The notes under the pieces were generated by a model, which worked only from the letters and a program-made list of their open reading frames with translations, searched no databases and was not told the DNA's origin. Shown piece after piece: positions 1-6,713 of a stretch of 15,781 nt of DNA. Made by a program: the position numbers and the translations under genes. This DNA is from RGIG426 sp045640165 (lineage in GTDB: Bacteria; Bacillota; Clostridia; Oscillospirales; Acutalibacteraceae). The stretch is taken from positions 1 through 15,781 of the forward strand of contig JAZUEK010000042.1 of NCBI GenBank assembly GCA_045640165.1, written 5' to 3'. How positions within the stretch are numbered: position 1 is the stretch's first letter; each line of letters starts with the position of its first letter.

Positions 1-94
1 TGCATTGCCGCTTTCGCTTGGCGTATCTCGATACGCCGGCGCTCGGGCGGCTTCCCAAAACGAAAAAACCTCTCGCGTTATCGCGCACCGTTTT
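1..94 (-). repeat. Inverted copy of the 98-bp dispersed repeat
   Basis: These 94 bases are the exact reverse complement of 417-510, with no mismatch by direct reading. The match ends sharply at 94, where the sequence turns from the repeat into the S41 fragment. The unit contains a perfect hairpin (GGCGTATC/GATACGCC) and a small CGCG-ATAA-CGCG hairpin next to a T-rich stretch. No transposase or open frame is conserved in it. The copy touches the window edge, so it may be longer. It could be a dispersed intergenic repeat family or, less likely, an assembly fold-back at a contig end. Confidence 0.85.
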
Positions 95-311
95 AAGTCG
101 GATCGTAGCCATGTCGTTCTGTGAGCCAAGGAGTTGTAGCCCCTAATTGTCTTCCTAAGACCGCTTGGCCTCCGACTTCTTGGCGCGCGCTGACGTTGCT
201 CACCGTGGTGCTGAAACGGTTCATCGCGAAAATCATCGTTGCCGATACGGACAACGCGATGGCCATAAGAACGAGCGCCAACACGGTGGCTAAAGGAATT
301 CGTTTTTTCAC
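93..311 (-). pseudogene. Truncated S41 carboxyl-terminal processing protease (CtpA-like), N-terminus only
   Basis: A 72-residue frame starts at a GTG (309-311) with a strong GAAAGGAGG ribosome binding site 8 bases upstream. Residues 1-45 have the look of the N-terminus of Clostridia S41 proteases: a short basic head, one membrane anchor (about residues 5-30) and a region ending in SARQE. After that the protein leaves the family pattern, and it stops at 93-95, at the edge of the inverted repeat. No PDZ or S41 catalytic domain follows, whereas family members are usually about 380-480 residues. Position supports the call, because ftsE-ftsX-M23-S41 is a familiar Firmicute gene order and this lies directly downstream of the M23 gene. 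Family similarity is from memory, so an intact small membrane peptide is the alternative. Confidence 0.5.
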
Positions 312-367
312 AGCGTGTGCCTCCTTTCAAAGAAACGTACGTAATGTTGGTTTTCCGTTATGCTGGG

Positions 368-612
368 CGAGCGCCGGCGTATCGAGATACGCCAAGCGAA
401 AGCGGCAATGCAAAACAAAACGGTGCGCGATAACGCGAGAGGTTTTTTCGTTTTGGGAAGCCGCCCGAGCGCCGGCGTATCGAGATACGCCAAGCGAAAG
501 CGGCAATGCAAAACAAAACAGTGCGCGATAACGCGAGAGGTTTTTTCGTTTTGGGAAGCCGCCCGAGCGCCGGCGTATCGAGATACGCCAAGCGAAAGCG
601 GCAATGCAAAAC
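368..612 (+). repeat. Tandem array of a 98-bp repeat, 2.5 copies
   Basis: Units run 368-465, 466-563 and a partial 564-612. The period is 98 bases, read from the recurring GCGCCGGCG motif at 371, 469 and 567. The first two copies differ at one base in the part around 422-520 (ACGGTG against ACAGTG). Each copy carries the GGCGTATC/GATACGCC hairpin and a CGCG-ATAA-CGCG hairpin followed by a T-rich run. Because 98 is not a multiple of three, open frames crossing the array read each copy differently, so it is not coding. The array begins about 40 bases upstream of the S41 ribosome binding site and ends 15 bases short of the M23 stop codon, so it fills almost the whole intergenic space. Confidence 0.9.
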
Positions 613-627
613 GGAAAAAGCTCCGCG

Positions 628-1890
628 TTAGGGTTGCGAGACGTAGCCGCAGCCCAAAGGATCGACACGGTCACCGTCCACACGCACCTCGAAGTGGAGG
701 TGGGAACCGTAGGACCAACCGGTGTTGCCGATGGCGCCGAGGCAGGTTTGACCGCCGGTAACTGTTTGCCCCTCGCTGACGTAGATGGCAGAGCAGTGGG
801 CATACAGCGTGGTAATATGACAGCCGTAATCGTCAAGACCGTGGTCCACGATTACGTAGTAGCCCCAGCCGGAGCCCCAACTGTCATAGGCGTTGACGTA
901 GACGACGGTGCCATCCTCTGCGGCGACAATATCCTGGCCATAGGCCGAACCCGGGCAGGCGATATCAATACCGCCGTGGAAGTTCGACGCACCGTCCAAA
1001 ATGCGCCAACCGAACGTATCGGTAACGAGCGTGCAGGTAGAAGACGGCCAATACATCGCGCCGCCGTGGTACGTCTGGTTATTGGCATATTCCGACTCGG
1101 CGGCTCTGCGCAAGATTTCCTGAATCTCCGCTTCGAGAGCCTCCGCCTGCTCTTGGGTATAGGCGATTTCGCTGTCGATATAGTCCATATCGTCCTGCAG
1201 GTCGGACACCGCGCCTTTGGCTTCGGCATACAAATCTTCCAATTCCGTGCGGTCTTCGTCCGCCGCCGCTTTTACCACCAGCAGTTCCTCTTTCCGGGAA
1301 TTGAGGGTGGCGCGGTCGGATTCAAGCACCTTTTTCTCGCCGTTGATGTCGGCGATTTCCTCTTCCATTTCGCCGATGAGCCGTTGGTCGTTGGCGGCGA
1401 TTTTTTCGAGGATTTTGGATTTCAAGAGATAATCCACGTAGTTGTCGGTATCAAACAGCATCTGGAGCGTAGACATATTGCCGGTTTTCGCCACAATACG
1501 CAACCGCTCTTTCAGCGCGGCAAATCGCGCCGAAATAGCCTCTTCTTTGGCGGTAATTTCCGCCTCGCGATTTTCGATAGCGGTGCTGTTTTCGTACAAC
1601 TCCGCATCCAGCGCGTCGATGAGGTTGTTGTTAACGGCGATTTGCTGTTCTTTCAGCTCAATCTGCTCCTCGATGTAGGACTGACGCTGTTTTTTGTCTT
1701 CCAAGTCGTCGGAGAGCAGGCTTTTTTTGTTTTCCAGTTCGGAAATGCGCTGTTCCAGTTCTTCTTTCTGGGCGCGGAGCGACGACGCGCTCTCCGCCTT
1801 GACGGGCGAGGCCGCCGGAGCCGCGGTCAAAGACAAGGCCACCACCGCAAACAGCGATGCCGCGCGAAGCGCGAATGCTTTCTTATTCAA
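628..1890 (-). CDS. Secreted coiled-coil M23 peptidase, PcsB/EnvC-like murein hydrolase or activator
   Basis: The 420-residue protein has a signal peptide (about residues 1-32, cleavage near SPVKA), a long charged coiled coil (about 35-265) rich in Glu, Lys and Leu, and a C-terminal LytM/M23 domain (about 280-415). The zinc and catalytic residues of active M23 enzymes are visible: H305 and D309 in HGGID, H365 in YAH, and H397/H399 in HLH. So it looks catalytically competent, unlike degenerate EnvC. In related systems FtsEX recruits and activates such a protein in the septal cell wall, and ftsX lies immediately upstream. The start is TTG (1888-1890), overlapping the end of ftsX by 8 bases, with a GGGGAGGAG ribosome binding site, so translation is probably coupled. 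The hydrolase role is a family inference. Confidence 0.88.
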   Translation of the reverse strand: MNKKAFALRAASLFAVVALSLTAAPAASPVKAESASSLRAQKEELEQRISELENKKSLLSDDLEDKKQRQSYIEEQIELKEQQIAVNNNLIDALDAELYENSTAIENREAEITAKEEAISARFAALKERLRIVAKTGNMSTLQMLFDTDNYVDYLLKSKILEKIAANDQRLIGEMEEEIADINGEKKVLESDRATLNSRKEELLVVKAAADEDRTELEDLYAEAKGAVSDLQDDMDYIDSEIAYTQEQAEALEAEIQEILRRAAESEYANNQTYHGGAMYWPSSTCTLVTDTFGWRILDGASNFHGGIDIACPGSAYGQDIVAAEDGTVVYVNAYDSWGSGWGYYVIVDHGLDDYGCHITTLYAHCSAIYVSEGQTVTGGQTCLGAIGNTGWSYGSHLHFEVRVDGDRVDPLGCGYVSQP

Positions 1891-2785
1891 ACGCGCTCCT
1901 CCCCTCGTCTTTCAGGTATTTGTTCATCGAGAGGATACTACCCACCGCACCGGTGAGAATACCGATGCCGAGATAGCCGCCCAACAACATCCATACCTGG
2001 GTCGCGAACGGGATAAGACCCGTGAACGAACTGAACGAGAACATCACCGTCAACTTCGAATAGACGAAATAGGTGATGCCGAACGCCAACGCACCGGCAA
2101 TCAAGCCGAGCGCCATACCTTCCACCACGAACGGAATGCGGATGAAACTGTTGGTCGCGCCAACCGATTTCATAATGCCGATTTCGAGGCGGCGGTTATA
2201 CACGGTCAGTTTGATGGTGTTGGCGATGATAAACAGCGACACCACAAGGAGCAACACAATCACCCAGCCGCCCGCGAGCAACACCGCGTTGCGCAGTTCG
2301 GTGAGGGTTTTGGCAATGTTGCCGCTGGAGGACACGCTGTCCACCAAATCCAATTTTTCGACTTGATACAACGTCGCGTCAAACTTAGACAAATCCGCAA
2401 ACGTGACGATAAACGCGTCTTGCATGGGGTTGTTTTCGCCCTGCAGTTCGGAGAACAAATCCTCCGAGAACGACTCGGCGTATTTTTGGAGAATATCGTC
2501 TTTCGACTGATATTCCACGTGGCGCACGTTGGCGATAGATTTCAGTTGGTCGTTGAGCGACTGCACCTGCTCGGCGGTCGCGCCCTGCTTCGCAAAAGCG
2601 ACCACCACGTTTTGCGCATACAGCGTATCAAACGCGTTGTTGACGTTGGCAAACAGCAGGTAAGAACCGCCGATAAGCACGAGACACGCGAGAAGCACGC
2701 CGATGGAGGCGACGCCCATAAAGCGGTTATGCCACAGGTTTTGGAATCCCTCTTTCAGTAAGTAGCGAAGACTTCCGATTTTCAC
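1883..2785 (-). CDS. ftsX: Cell-division ABC transporter permease FtsX
   Basis: FtsX is the membrane partner of FtsE. The complex passes ATP-dependent conformational change to a periplasmic or extracellular murein hydrolase. The 300-residue product has the family layout: a cytoplasmic head, a first membrane segment (about 21-45), a large extracellular loop (about 46-165), then three membrane segments (about 168-190, 219-243, 262-286). A conserved cytoplasmic stretch EIGIMKSVGATNSFIR sits near 201-216, the part that couples to the ATPase. The start is GTG (2783-2785), overlapping the ftsE stop by 4 bases. Its GGAGG ribosome binding site is embedded in the codons for the last Gly-Glu-Glu residues of FtsE. 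Confidence 0.95.
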   Translation of the reverse strand: MKIGSLRYLLKEGFQNLWHNRFMGVASIGVLLACLVLIGGSYLLFANVNNAFDTLYAQNVVVAFAKQGATAEQVQSLNDQLKSIANVRHVEYQSKDDILQKYAESFSEDLFSELQGENNPMQDAFIVTFADLSKFDATLYQVEKLDLVDSVSSSGNIAKTLTELRNAVLLAGGWVIVLLLVVSLFIIANTIKLTVYNRRLEIGIMKSVGATNSFIRIPFVVEGMALGLIAGALAFGITYFVYSKLTVMFSFSSFTGLIPFATQVWMLLGGYLGIGILTGAVGSILSMNKYLKDEGRSAFE

Positions 2786-3780
2786 GCCTCCTCGCCTCCT
2801 TCCTGCGCCTCATCCGCAACAGCGGCAGGCGTTTCCTCTCTAACGGGAGCCGGCGCTTCGTCGAACACCTTAAATTCCGGCTCATCCGTGTCGAACTCCG
2901 CTTCGGGCAACGTCACTTTTTGGGGCAACGCGTCCTCATCAACGGGGCGTTTCTTTTTCTTTTCGGCTTTTTCGGCTTTTTTGGCGGCTTTTTCCGCTTT
3001 TTTTGCCTCACGCTCGGCCTTTTTCGCCGCTTTCGCCGCTTTTTTCTCTTCCAAGCGGTCGATTTCCGGCTCCGCCGGCAGTTCCGGCGCTTCCTCCGCC
3101 GGAGCAGAAGCCACCTGCGCCTGCGTATCCGACACCACGGTACCGTCGGAAATGTGAATCACGCGGCGGTCGAACCGCTCCACCAAATCGTGGGCGTGGG
3201 TCACGACGATAACGGTCGTGCCGAGGCGGTTAACCGCGTTGAGCAGTTCCATAATCTCATAGGACATTTCGGGGTCCACGTTACCGGTCGGCTCGTCGGC
3301 GATAATCATACTCGGGTTGTTGGCAAGCGCGCGTGCCAAGCTCACACGCTGTTGTTCGCCGCCGGACAGTTCCAGCGGAAAACTGCGCATTTTATCGGAC
3401 AAACCGACAAGTTGCAACACGTAGGGCACGCGCTTGTGAATCTCGCGGTTGGGCGCGCCGATAACGCGCATAGCAAACGCCACGTTATCGAACACGTTCA
3501 TCGTGTTAATCAGGCGGAAATCCTGGAACACCACGCCCATCGTGCGGCGCATATACGGAATCTGTTTGCGTGAGAGTTTGCTCAAGTTATAGCCGTTAAC
3601 GATAACCTCGCCGGCGGTGGGCACTTCCTCACGCGTGATGAGTTTGAGGAACGTGGATTTACCGGCGCCGGATTCGCCGACGATAAACACAAACTCCCCT
3701 TTATCGATACGAATGTTGACGTCTTTTAACGCTTTGACGCCGGTTTCGTAAACTTTGTGAACTCCCTTGAATTCGATCAA
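2782..3780 (-). CDS. ftsE: Cell-division ATP-binding protein FtsE with long charged C-terminal tail
   Basis: FtsE is the ABC ATPase of the FtsEX complex. It shows Walker A (residues 35-43, GESGAGKST), the signature LSGGEQQ (138-144), Walker B and catalytic Glu (IIADEP, 159-164) and the switch His (H195, VVTHAHD), so it should hydrolyse ATP. The start is TTG with an AAAGGAGG ribosome binding site. Typical FtsE is about 228 residues and ends soon after this core. Here about 112 extra residues follow from position 221: an Ala/Pro/Glu linker, a Lys/Ala/Glu-rich repeat-like segment (about 245-280, consistent with a basic helix), then an acidic Pro/Glu tail. The extension is in frame and runs to the ftsX overlap, so it is genuine. 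Its function is unknown to me. Confidence 0.95.
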   Translation of the reverse strand: MIEFKGVHKVYETGVKALKDVNIRIDKGEFVFIVGESGAGKSTFLKLITREEVPTAGEVIVNGYNLSKLSRKQIPYMRRTMGVVFQDFRLINTMNVFDNVAFAMRVIGAPNREIHKRVPYVLQLVGLSDKMRSFPLELSGGEQQRVSLARALANNPSMIIADEPTGNVDPEMSYEIMELLNAVNRLGTTVIVVTHAHDLVERFDRRVIHISDGTVVSDTQAQVASAPAEEAPELPAEPEIDRLEEKKAAKAAKKAEREAKKAEKAAKKAEKAEKKKKRPVDEDALPQKVTLPEAEFDTDEPEFKVFDEAPAPVREETPAAVADEAQEGGEEA

Positions 3781-3822
3781 GTCGTTCGCCTCCTTTGGAA
3801 ATCAGAAAGGGTACAAGACACA

Positions 3823-3848
3823 CGCCGACAAGGTCACCCCCGTCGGCG
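3823..3848 (-). other. Hairpin between the regulator gene and ftsE
   Basis: CGCCGAC (3823-3829) pairs with GTCGGCG (3842-3848) around a 12-base loop. On the minus-strand transcript no T-run follows, so it does not look like an intrinsic terminator. The 81-base gap otherwise holds only the ftsE ribosome binding site. It may be a processing or stabilising stem within one operon transcript, or chance. Confidence 0.3.
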
Positions 3849-3861
3849 CAGTGCTGTTTTT

Positions 3862-4947
3862 TCAGCGTTTGATTTGGTTGGCGTTCAGGTATTTTTTCAC
3901 CATCAACGCCACTTTGAACACGATGGCATCCTCGAACTCGCGCAGGTCGAGTCCGGTCATCCGTTTGATTTTTTCCAAGCGATACACCAGCGTATTGCGG
4001 TGGACAAACAGTTTACGGGACGTCTCGGACACGTTCAGGTTGTTTTCGAAGAATTTCTGAATGGTGAACAGCGTCTCGTTGTCAAGCGAGTCAATAGAAT
4101 CGCGTTTGAACACCTCGCGCAGGAACATATCGCACAGCGTCGTCGGCAACTGATAAATCAGGCGCGCGATGCCGAGGTTGTCGTAGCTGATAATGCTCGT
4201 GTCGGTATCGAACACTTTGCCGACTTCCAGCGCGGTCTGCGCCTCTTTGAACGAGCGCGCCAAATCTTTCATGCCCTCGATCACCGTGCCGATGCCGATA
4301 ACCGCGTGGGTATAAAACTCGCTGCCGAGCGTATCCACAATCGACTGGGCGAGGTTTTCGAGGTCTTTCGGCTCGGTTTCGGTGTGCAGCTCTTTCACGA
4401 GCGCAATATCCGTCTCGTTGATGCTGATGACGAAATCGCGGCCTTTGTCGGGGAACAGGTTTTGCAACACGTCAAACACCGACACGTCAGTCGCGCCGAC
4501 AACGCGCACCACAAACACCACGCGCTCCACGTCGTTGTTGAAGTGGAGTTCACGGGCTTTCAGATAAATATCGCCCGGCAGAATGTTGTCGAGCAACACG
4601 TTTTTAACAAAGTTGCCGCCGTCGTACTTCTCGTCATAATACTGCTTGATGCCGCCGAGAGAAATGGCGAGCAAATCGGCGTATTTTTTCGCCTGATCGT
4701 CCGTTCCCTCCACAAACAGCAAGTATTCGGGGTTCGGTTGCGCGCCGAACGCCTTGTAAGTACAATCGCCAAACGCGAACGCCTCCGCCTCGGCAAAATG
4801 AGCCGTGGTTAATTCGCTCATCGGCTGACCGATGCGCTCCAACTCGCTGCAGGCGATGATGCTCATCGTCTCGTCAACGACACCGATGGTGCGGTCGATC
4901 GCGTCGCGCATTTGGTGGACAATTCCTTGAAATACTCTATTCGACAT
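3862..4947 (-). CDS. PucR/CdaR-family transcriptional regulator
   Basis: The 361-residue protein ends with the PucR-type helix-turn-helix (about residues 298-355, centred on the segment VSETSRKLFVHRNTLVYRLE), the C-terminal arrangement of CdaR/PucR regulators. The middle (about 165-290) resembles the GGDEF-like domain of CdaR proteins, including the stretch around GIGTVIEGMKDLARSFKEAQ. The N-terminal part probably senses a small molecule, but I cannot name it. It starts at ATG with GGGGAGAG upstream and lies 81 bases before ftsE on the same strand with no terminator between, so it may be cotranscribed with the division operon. Regulation of ftsEX or of itself is inference from position only. 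Confidence 0.8.
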   Translation of the reverse strand: MSNRVFQGIVHQMRDAIDRTIGVVDETMSIIACSELERIGQPMSELTTAHFAEAEAFAFGDCTYKAFGAQPNPEYLLFVEGTDDQAKKYADLLAISLGGIKQYYDEKYDGGNFVKNVLLDNILPGDIYLKARELHFNNDVERVVFVVRVVGATDVSVFDVLQNLFPDKGRDFVISINETDIALVKELHTETEPKDLENLAQSIVDTLGSEFYTHAVIGIGTVIEGMKDLARSFKEAQTALEVGKVFDTDTSIISYDNLGIARLIYQLPTTLCDMFLREVFKRDSIDSLDNETLFTIQKFFENNLNVSETSRKLFVHRNTLVYRLEKIKRMTGLDLREFEDAIVFKVALMVKKYLNANQIKR

Positions 4948-5004
4948 ATGGCTCTCCCCTTCACAAAAGAAAGTTTTTCACTACGGAAAAGTATATCTGA
5001 ACCT

Positions 5005-5033
5005 ATTATACAAAAAAATTGTCAAATTTGCAA
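5005..5033 (-). promoter_or_regulatory. Probable sigma-A promoter of the regulator-ftsEX operon
   Basis: Read on the minus strand there is a perfect -10 TATAAT (5005-5010) and a -35 TTGCAA (5028-5033, 4 of 6 matches) separated by 17 bases in AT-rich DNA. The start codon of the regulator lies about 58 bases downstream. It is the only clear promoter upstream of the division operon. Confidence 0.6.
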
Positions 5034-5067
5034 GCAAATTCCCTCTTTTATTTGTAAAAATTTTATG

Positions 5068-5107
5068 AAAATAAAGGAAAAAGCGCGAAACCGACGTTTC
5101 GCGCTTT
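5068..5107 (-). terminator. Intrinsic terminator of the acetyltransferase gene
   Basis: A perfect 12-bp stem, AAAGCGCGAAAC (5080-5091) with GTTTCGCGCTTT (5096-5107), has a 4-base loop. On the minus strand the stem runs into TTTTT-CC-TTTA, a good U-rich tail. It closes the gene ending at 5148 and separates it from the regulator promoter. Confidence 0.85.
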
Positions 5108-5147
5108 CTCTTTGCTTCTATTTTACGCCCGAAAGTATAAATTTCGG

Positions 5148-5819
5148 CTATCGCGCCTGCTTGCGCACCACGCGGCAGGCATCTTTGTAAATGTGGTTCG
5201 GCGGCACGTAACCGCGCACCATACTTTGCGGATACACCGTTGCCGAACGCCCGACAATCGTGCCCGGACACAGCACCGCGCCGCACCCGATTTCGGCAAA
5301 ATCACCGAGAAACGACCCCACCTTTTGCCGCGCCGTATCAAAGCAAATGTCGCCGGCGTGGATGGTAATAGGCGACCCGTCACTCTTGAAATTCGAGGTC
5401 ACCGCGCCGGCACCCAAATGGGCGTAATACCCGAGCACCGAGTCGCCGACGTAGTTGAAATGCGGCACTTGCGCGCCGTCGAACAACAGCGCGTTTTTGA
5501 TTTCGCAACTGTTGCCGATGACCGCATTTTTGCCGATAATCACGCCGCCGCGCAGATACGCGCCCGGGCGCAACTCCGTTTCGTGGTCCACCACAGCCGG
5601 GGCGCAAAGCACCGCGCTGTCGGCGATAACGGCATCTCTCGCCACGAACACACCCGGCTCCCGTTCTTCGAATTCGTCACGGGGAAGCGACCGTCCGAGA
5701 CTCTCGGAAAACGCCGCCAACCGCCCCAAAACCGCCCACGGATATTTCACGTTTTCAAAAATCGCCGCCGCCCGTGTCCGCGACAAATCGTATAAACCGC
5801 AAACCGTAATTTCGTCCAT
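5148..5819 (-). CDS. Left-handed beta-helix acyltransferase resembling the GlmU C-terminal domain
   Basis: The 223-residue protein has hexapeptide-repeat character from about residue 58 to the end (VIADSAVLCAPAVV, GGVIIGKNAVIGNSCEIKN). The segment PHFNYVGDS with His near residue 120, followed by GAGAVTSNF, matches the acetyltransferase active-site region of GlmU, which acetylates glucosamine-1-phosphate on the way to UDP-GlcNAc. The N-terminal uridylyltransferase domain is absent; a head of about 55 residues replaces it. So it may be a monofunctional sugar-phosphate acetyltransferase or a paralogue with another substrate. ATG (5817-5819) is preceded by GGTGG; an in-frame GTG three bases upstream is an alternative start. 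The 114-base upstream gap has a weak -10-like CATAAT (5880-5885) and no strong promoter. Confidence 0.75.
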   Translation of the reverse strand: MDEITVCGLYDLSRTRAAAIFENVKYPWAVLGRLAAFSESLGRSLPRDEFEEREPGVFVARDAVIADSAVLCAPAVVDHETELRPGAYLRGGVIIGKNAVIGNSCEIKNALLFDGAQVPHFNYVGDSVLGYYAHLGAGAVTSNFKSDGSPITIHAGDICFDTARQKVGSFLGDFAEIGCGAVLCPGTIVGRSATVYPQSMVRGYVPPNHIYKDACRVVRKQAR

Positions 5820-5933
5820 CACTCCACCCCGTTTTTTTGCAACGCTCGATATACGGTTAGTGTATGCGTCGAGGGTGGGATTATGTGCAAAAAAAATTGC
5901 AAAACAAAACTCCCCCGAAGCCGTTCGAGAGAG

Positions 5934-6152
5934 TCATTCGCTCGTTTTTTCATTGTCGGTACGACCTAAAATGTAATCCACAGAAACATCGTAGAAATCC
6001 GCCAATTTGATAAGCGTCGTAGTAGGGATGTCGATGTCGCCGCGCTCATAGTTGCTATATACTCGCTGACTGCAAGACAAAATCTCGCCCATCTGTGTTT
6101 GGGTCAAATCCTTATCTTCGCGCAAGTCGCGGATGCGCTGATACAACGGCAT
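5934..6152 (-). CDS. XRE-family helix-turn-helix repressor
   Basis: A 72-residue protein consisting almost entirely of one Cro/C1-type DNA-binding domain: LTQTQMGEILSCSQRVYSNYERG (about residues 16-38) gives the scaffold and recognition helices, and YDVSVDYILGRTD is the usual end of the fold. I chose the ATG at 6150-6152 because a GGAGAGGAGGGG ribosome binding site precedes it and because a -10 TATAAT at 6190-6195 would overlap the longer alternative starting at 6191. No sensor or protease domain is attached. It is divergent from the zinc-ribbon gene, and the space between holds three related palindromes, so autoregulation and repression of the neighbour is the natural reading. Confidence 0.9.
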   Translation of the reverse strand: MPLYQRIRDLREDKDLTQTQMGEILSCSQRVYSNYERGDIDIPTTTLIKLADFYDVSVDYILGRTDNEKTSE

Positions 6153-6189
6153 TTCGCCCCTCCTCTCCTTTTCGCTTTCTGTACTATAC

Positions 6190-6272
6190 ATTATACATTA
6201 GAAAGTTTTTCGCTATTGACATTTAGCGAAAATTTCGCTATAATACTACTGATTTAGCGGATTATTCGCTAA
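6190..6272. promoter_or_regulatory. Divergent control region with three XRE-type operators
   Basis: Three 19-base sites share a palindromic pattern: TTAGAAAGTTTTTCGCTAT (6198-6216), TTAGCGAAAATTTCGCTAT (6223-6241) and TTAGCGGATTATTCGCTAA (6254-6272). The middle one contains a perfect 17-base palindrome (6224-6240). Centres are 25 and 31 bases apart. A minus-strand -10 TATAAT for the XRE gene lies at 6190-6195 beside the first site, without a good -35. The layout recalls phage-type repressor operators. Binding by the adjacent XRE protein is inferred. Confidence 0.7.
6216..6244 (+). promoter_or_regulatory. Consensus sigma-A promoter of the zinc-ribbon gene
   Basis: TTGACA (6216-6221) and TATAAT (6239-6244) are both perfect and separated by 17 bases. 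The middle operator fills the spacer and overlaps the -10; a further operator lies just after the expected start of transcription near 6251. Such a strong promoter would need repression to be quiet. Confidence 0.85.
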
Positions 6273-6301
6273 AATAACACCATTTTTTAGGAGGTTTTTC
6301 T

Positions 6302-6676
6302 ATGTTTTGTCCAAAATGCGGTAAAGAGATGGCCGACGATATGGCTTTTTGCCCGTCGTGCGGCTACAACACCAAAACACAAGTAACAGAAGCAGACACC
6401 GAAACCACTATCGTTGAAAACACTATGGAAGAATTAACGCAAATAACCGGACTTCTCGGCATATTGGCGGTTATCGGCATTTTCGTTGCTCCTGTTTTGA
6501 TAATCGGATGGGTAAAAATGTATAGCGTAAAACCCTACAAAAAAGAAATCGCCGACCCGGAATTGGCAGAAAAATACAAAAAAGTACAAAAGAAGTTTAC
6601 GCTTGTCTCGAACATCATCGCCGTTTTAACCGTCTTCTGGATTTTCGGCATTATTATGATTCTCGGCAATCTCTAA
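6302..6676 (+). CDS. Small zinc-ribbon membrane protein
   Basis: The 124-residue protein opens with a zinc ribbon, CPKC (residues 3-6) and CPSC (17-20), four cysteines suited to bind one zinc. A polar linker follows (about 24-48). Two hydrophobic segments, about 49-70 and 99-122, are separated by a charged loop with EKYKKVQKKF, so both ends are probably on the same side. Function is unknown. Zinc-ribbon plus membrane-segment proteins of this kind are common and mostly uncharacterised in Firmicutes. It has an AGGAGG ribosome binding site, a consensus promoter under apparent XRE control, and is followed by a strong terminator, so it forms a one-gene unit. It is more AT-rich than its neighbours. 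Confidence 0.8.
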   Translation: MFCPKCGKEMADDMAFCPSCGYNTKTQVTEADTETTIVENTMEELTQITGLLGILAVIGIFVAPVLIIGWVKMYSVKPYKKEIADPELAEKYKKVQKKFTLVSNIIAVLTVFWIFGIIMILGNL

Positions 6677-6713
6677 AATTATCACAAACGTTGGGTCAAC
6701 CCATCCCCCAACC

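Noticed and set aside
368..612. CRISPR array
   Set aside because: The copies are contiguous 98-base units with no variable spacers, and no cas genes are nearby.
308..836. Several open frames across the 98-bp repeats
   Set aside because: They arise because 98 is not a multiple of three, so each copy is read in a new frame; no start signals and no conserved protein.
604..1956. A 450-codon plus-strand open frame
   Set aside because: It is antisense to the M23 peptidase gene, which has clear domains and a ribosome binding site; no family character in the plus-strand product.
4940..4946. A perfect 0A box at the start codon of the PucR/CdaR-type gene
   Set aside because: A single 7-base match within coding sequence; about two such hits are expected by chance in a window of this size.
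5020..5025. TTGACA on the minus strand as the -35 of the regulator promoter
   Set aside because: It is only 9 bases from the TATAAT; the TTGCAA at 5028-5033 has the correct 17-base spacing.
5846..5874. Imperfect inverted repeat CTCGATATAC/GTATGCGTCGAG as a terminator or operator
   Set aside because: The stem has mismatches and no T-run on either strand; nothing else supports a function.
5820..5933. Promoter for the GlmU-like gene
   Set aside because: Only a weak CATAAT with a poor -35 is present; readthrough from the XRE gene is equally possible.
5934..6676. Toxin-antitoxin system made by the XRE and zinc-ribbon genes
   Set aside because: The genes are divergent rather than cotranscribed and the membrane protein has no known toxin motif; kept only as a repressor-target pair.
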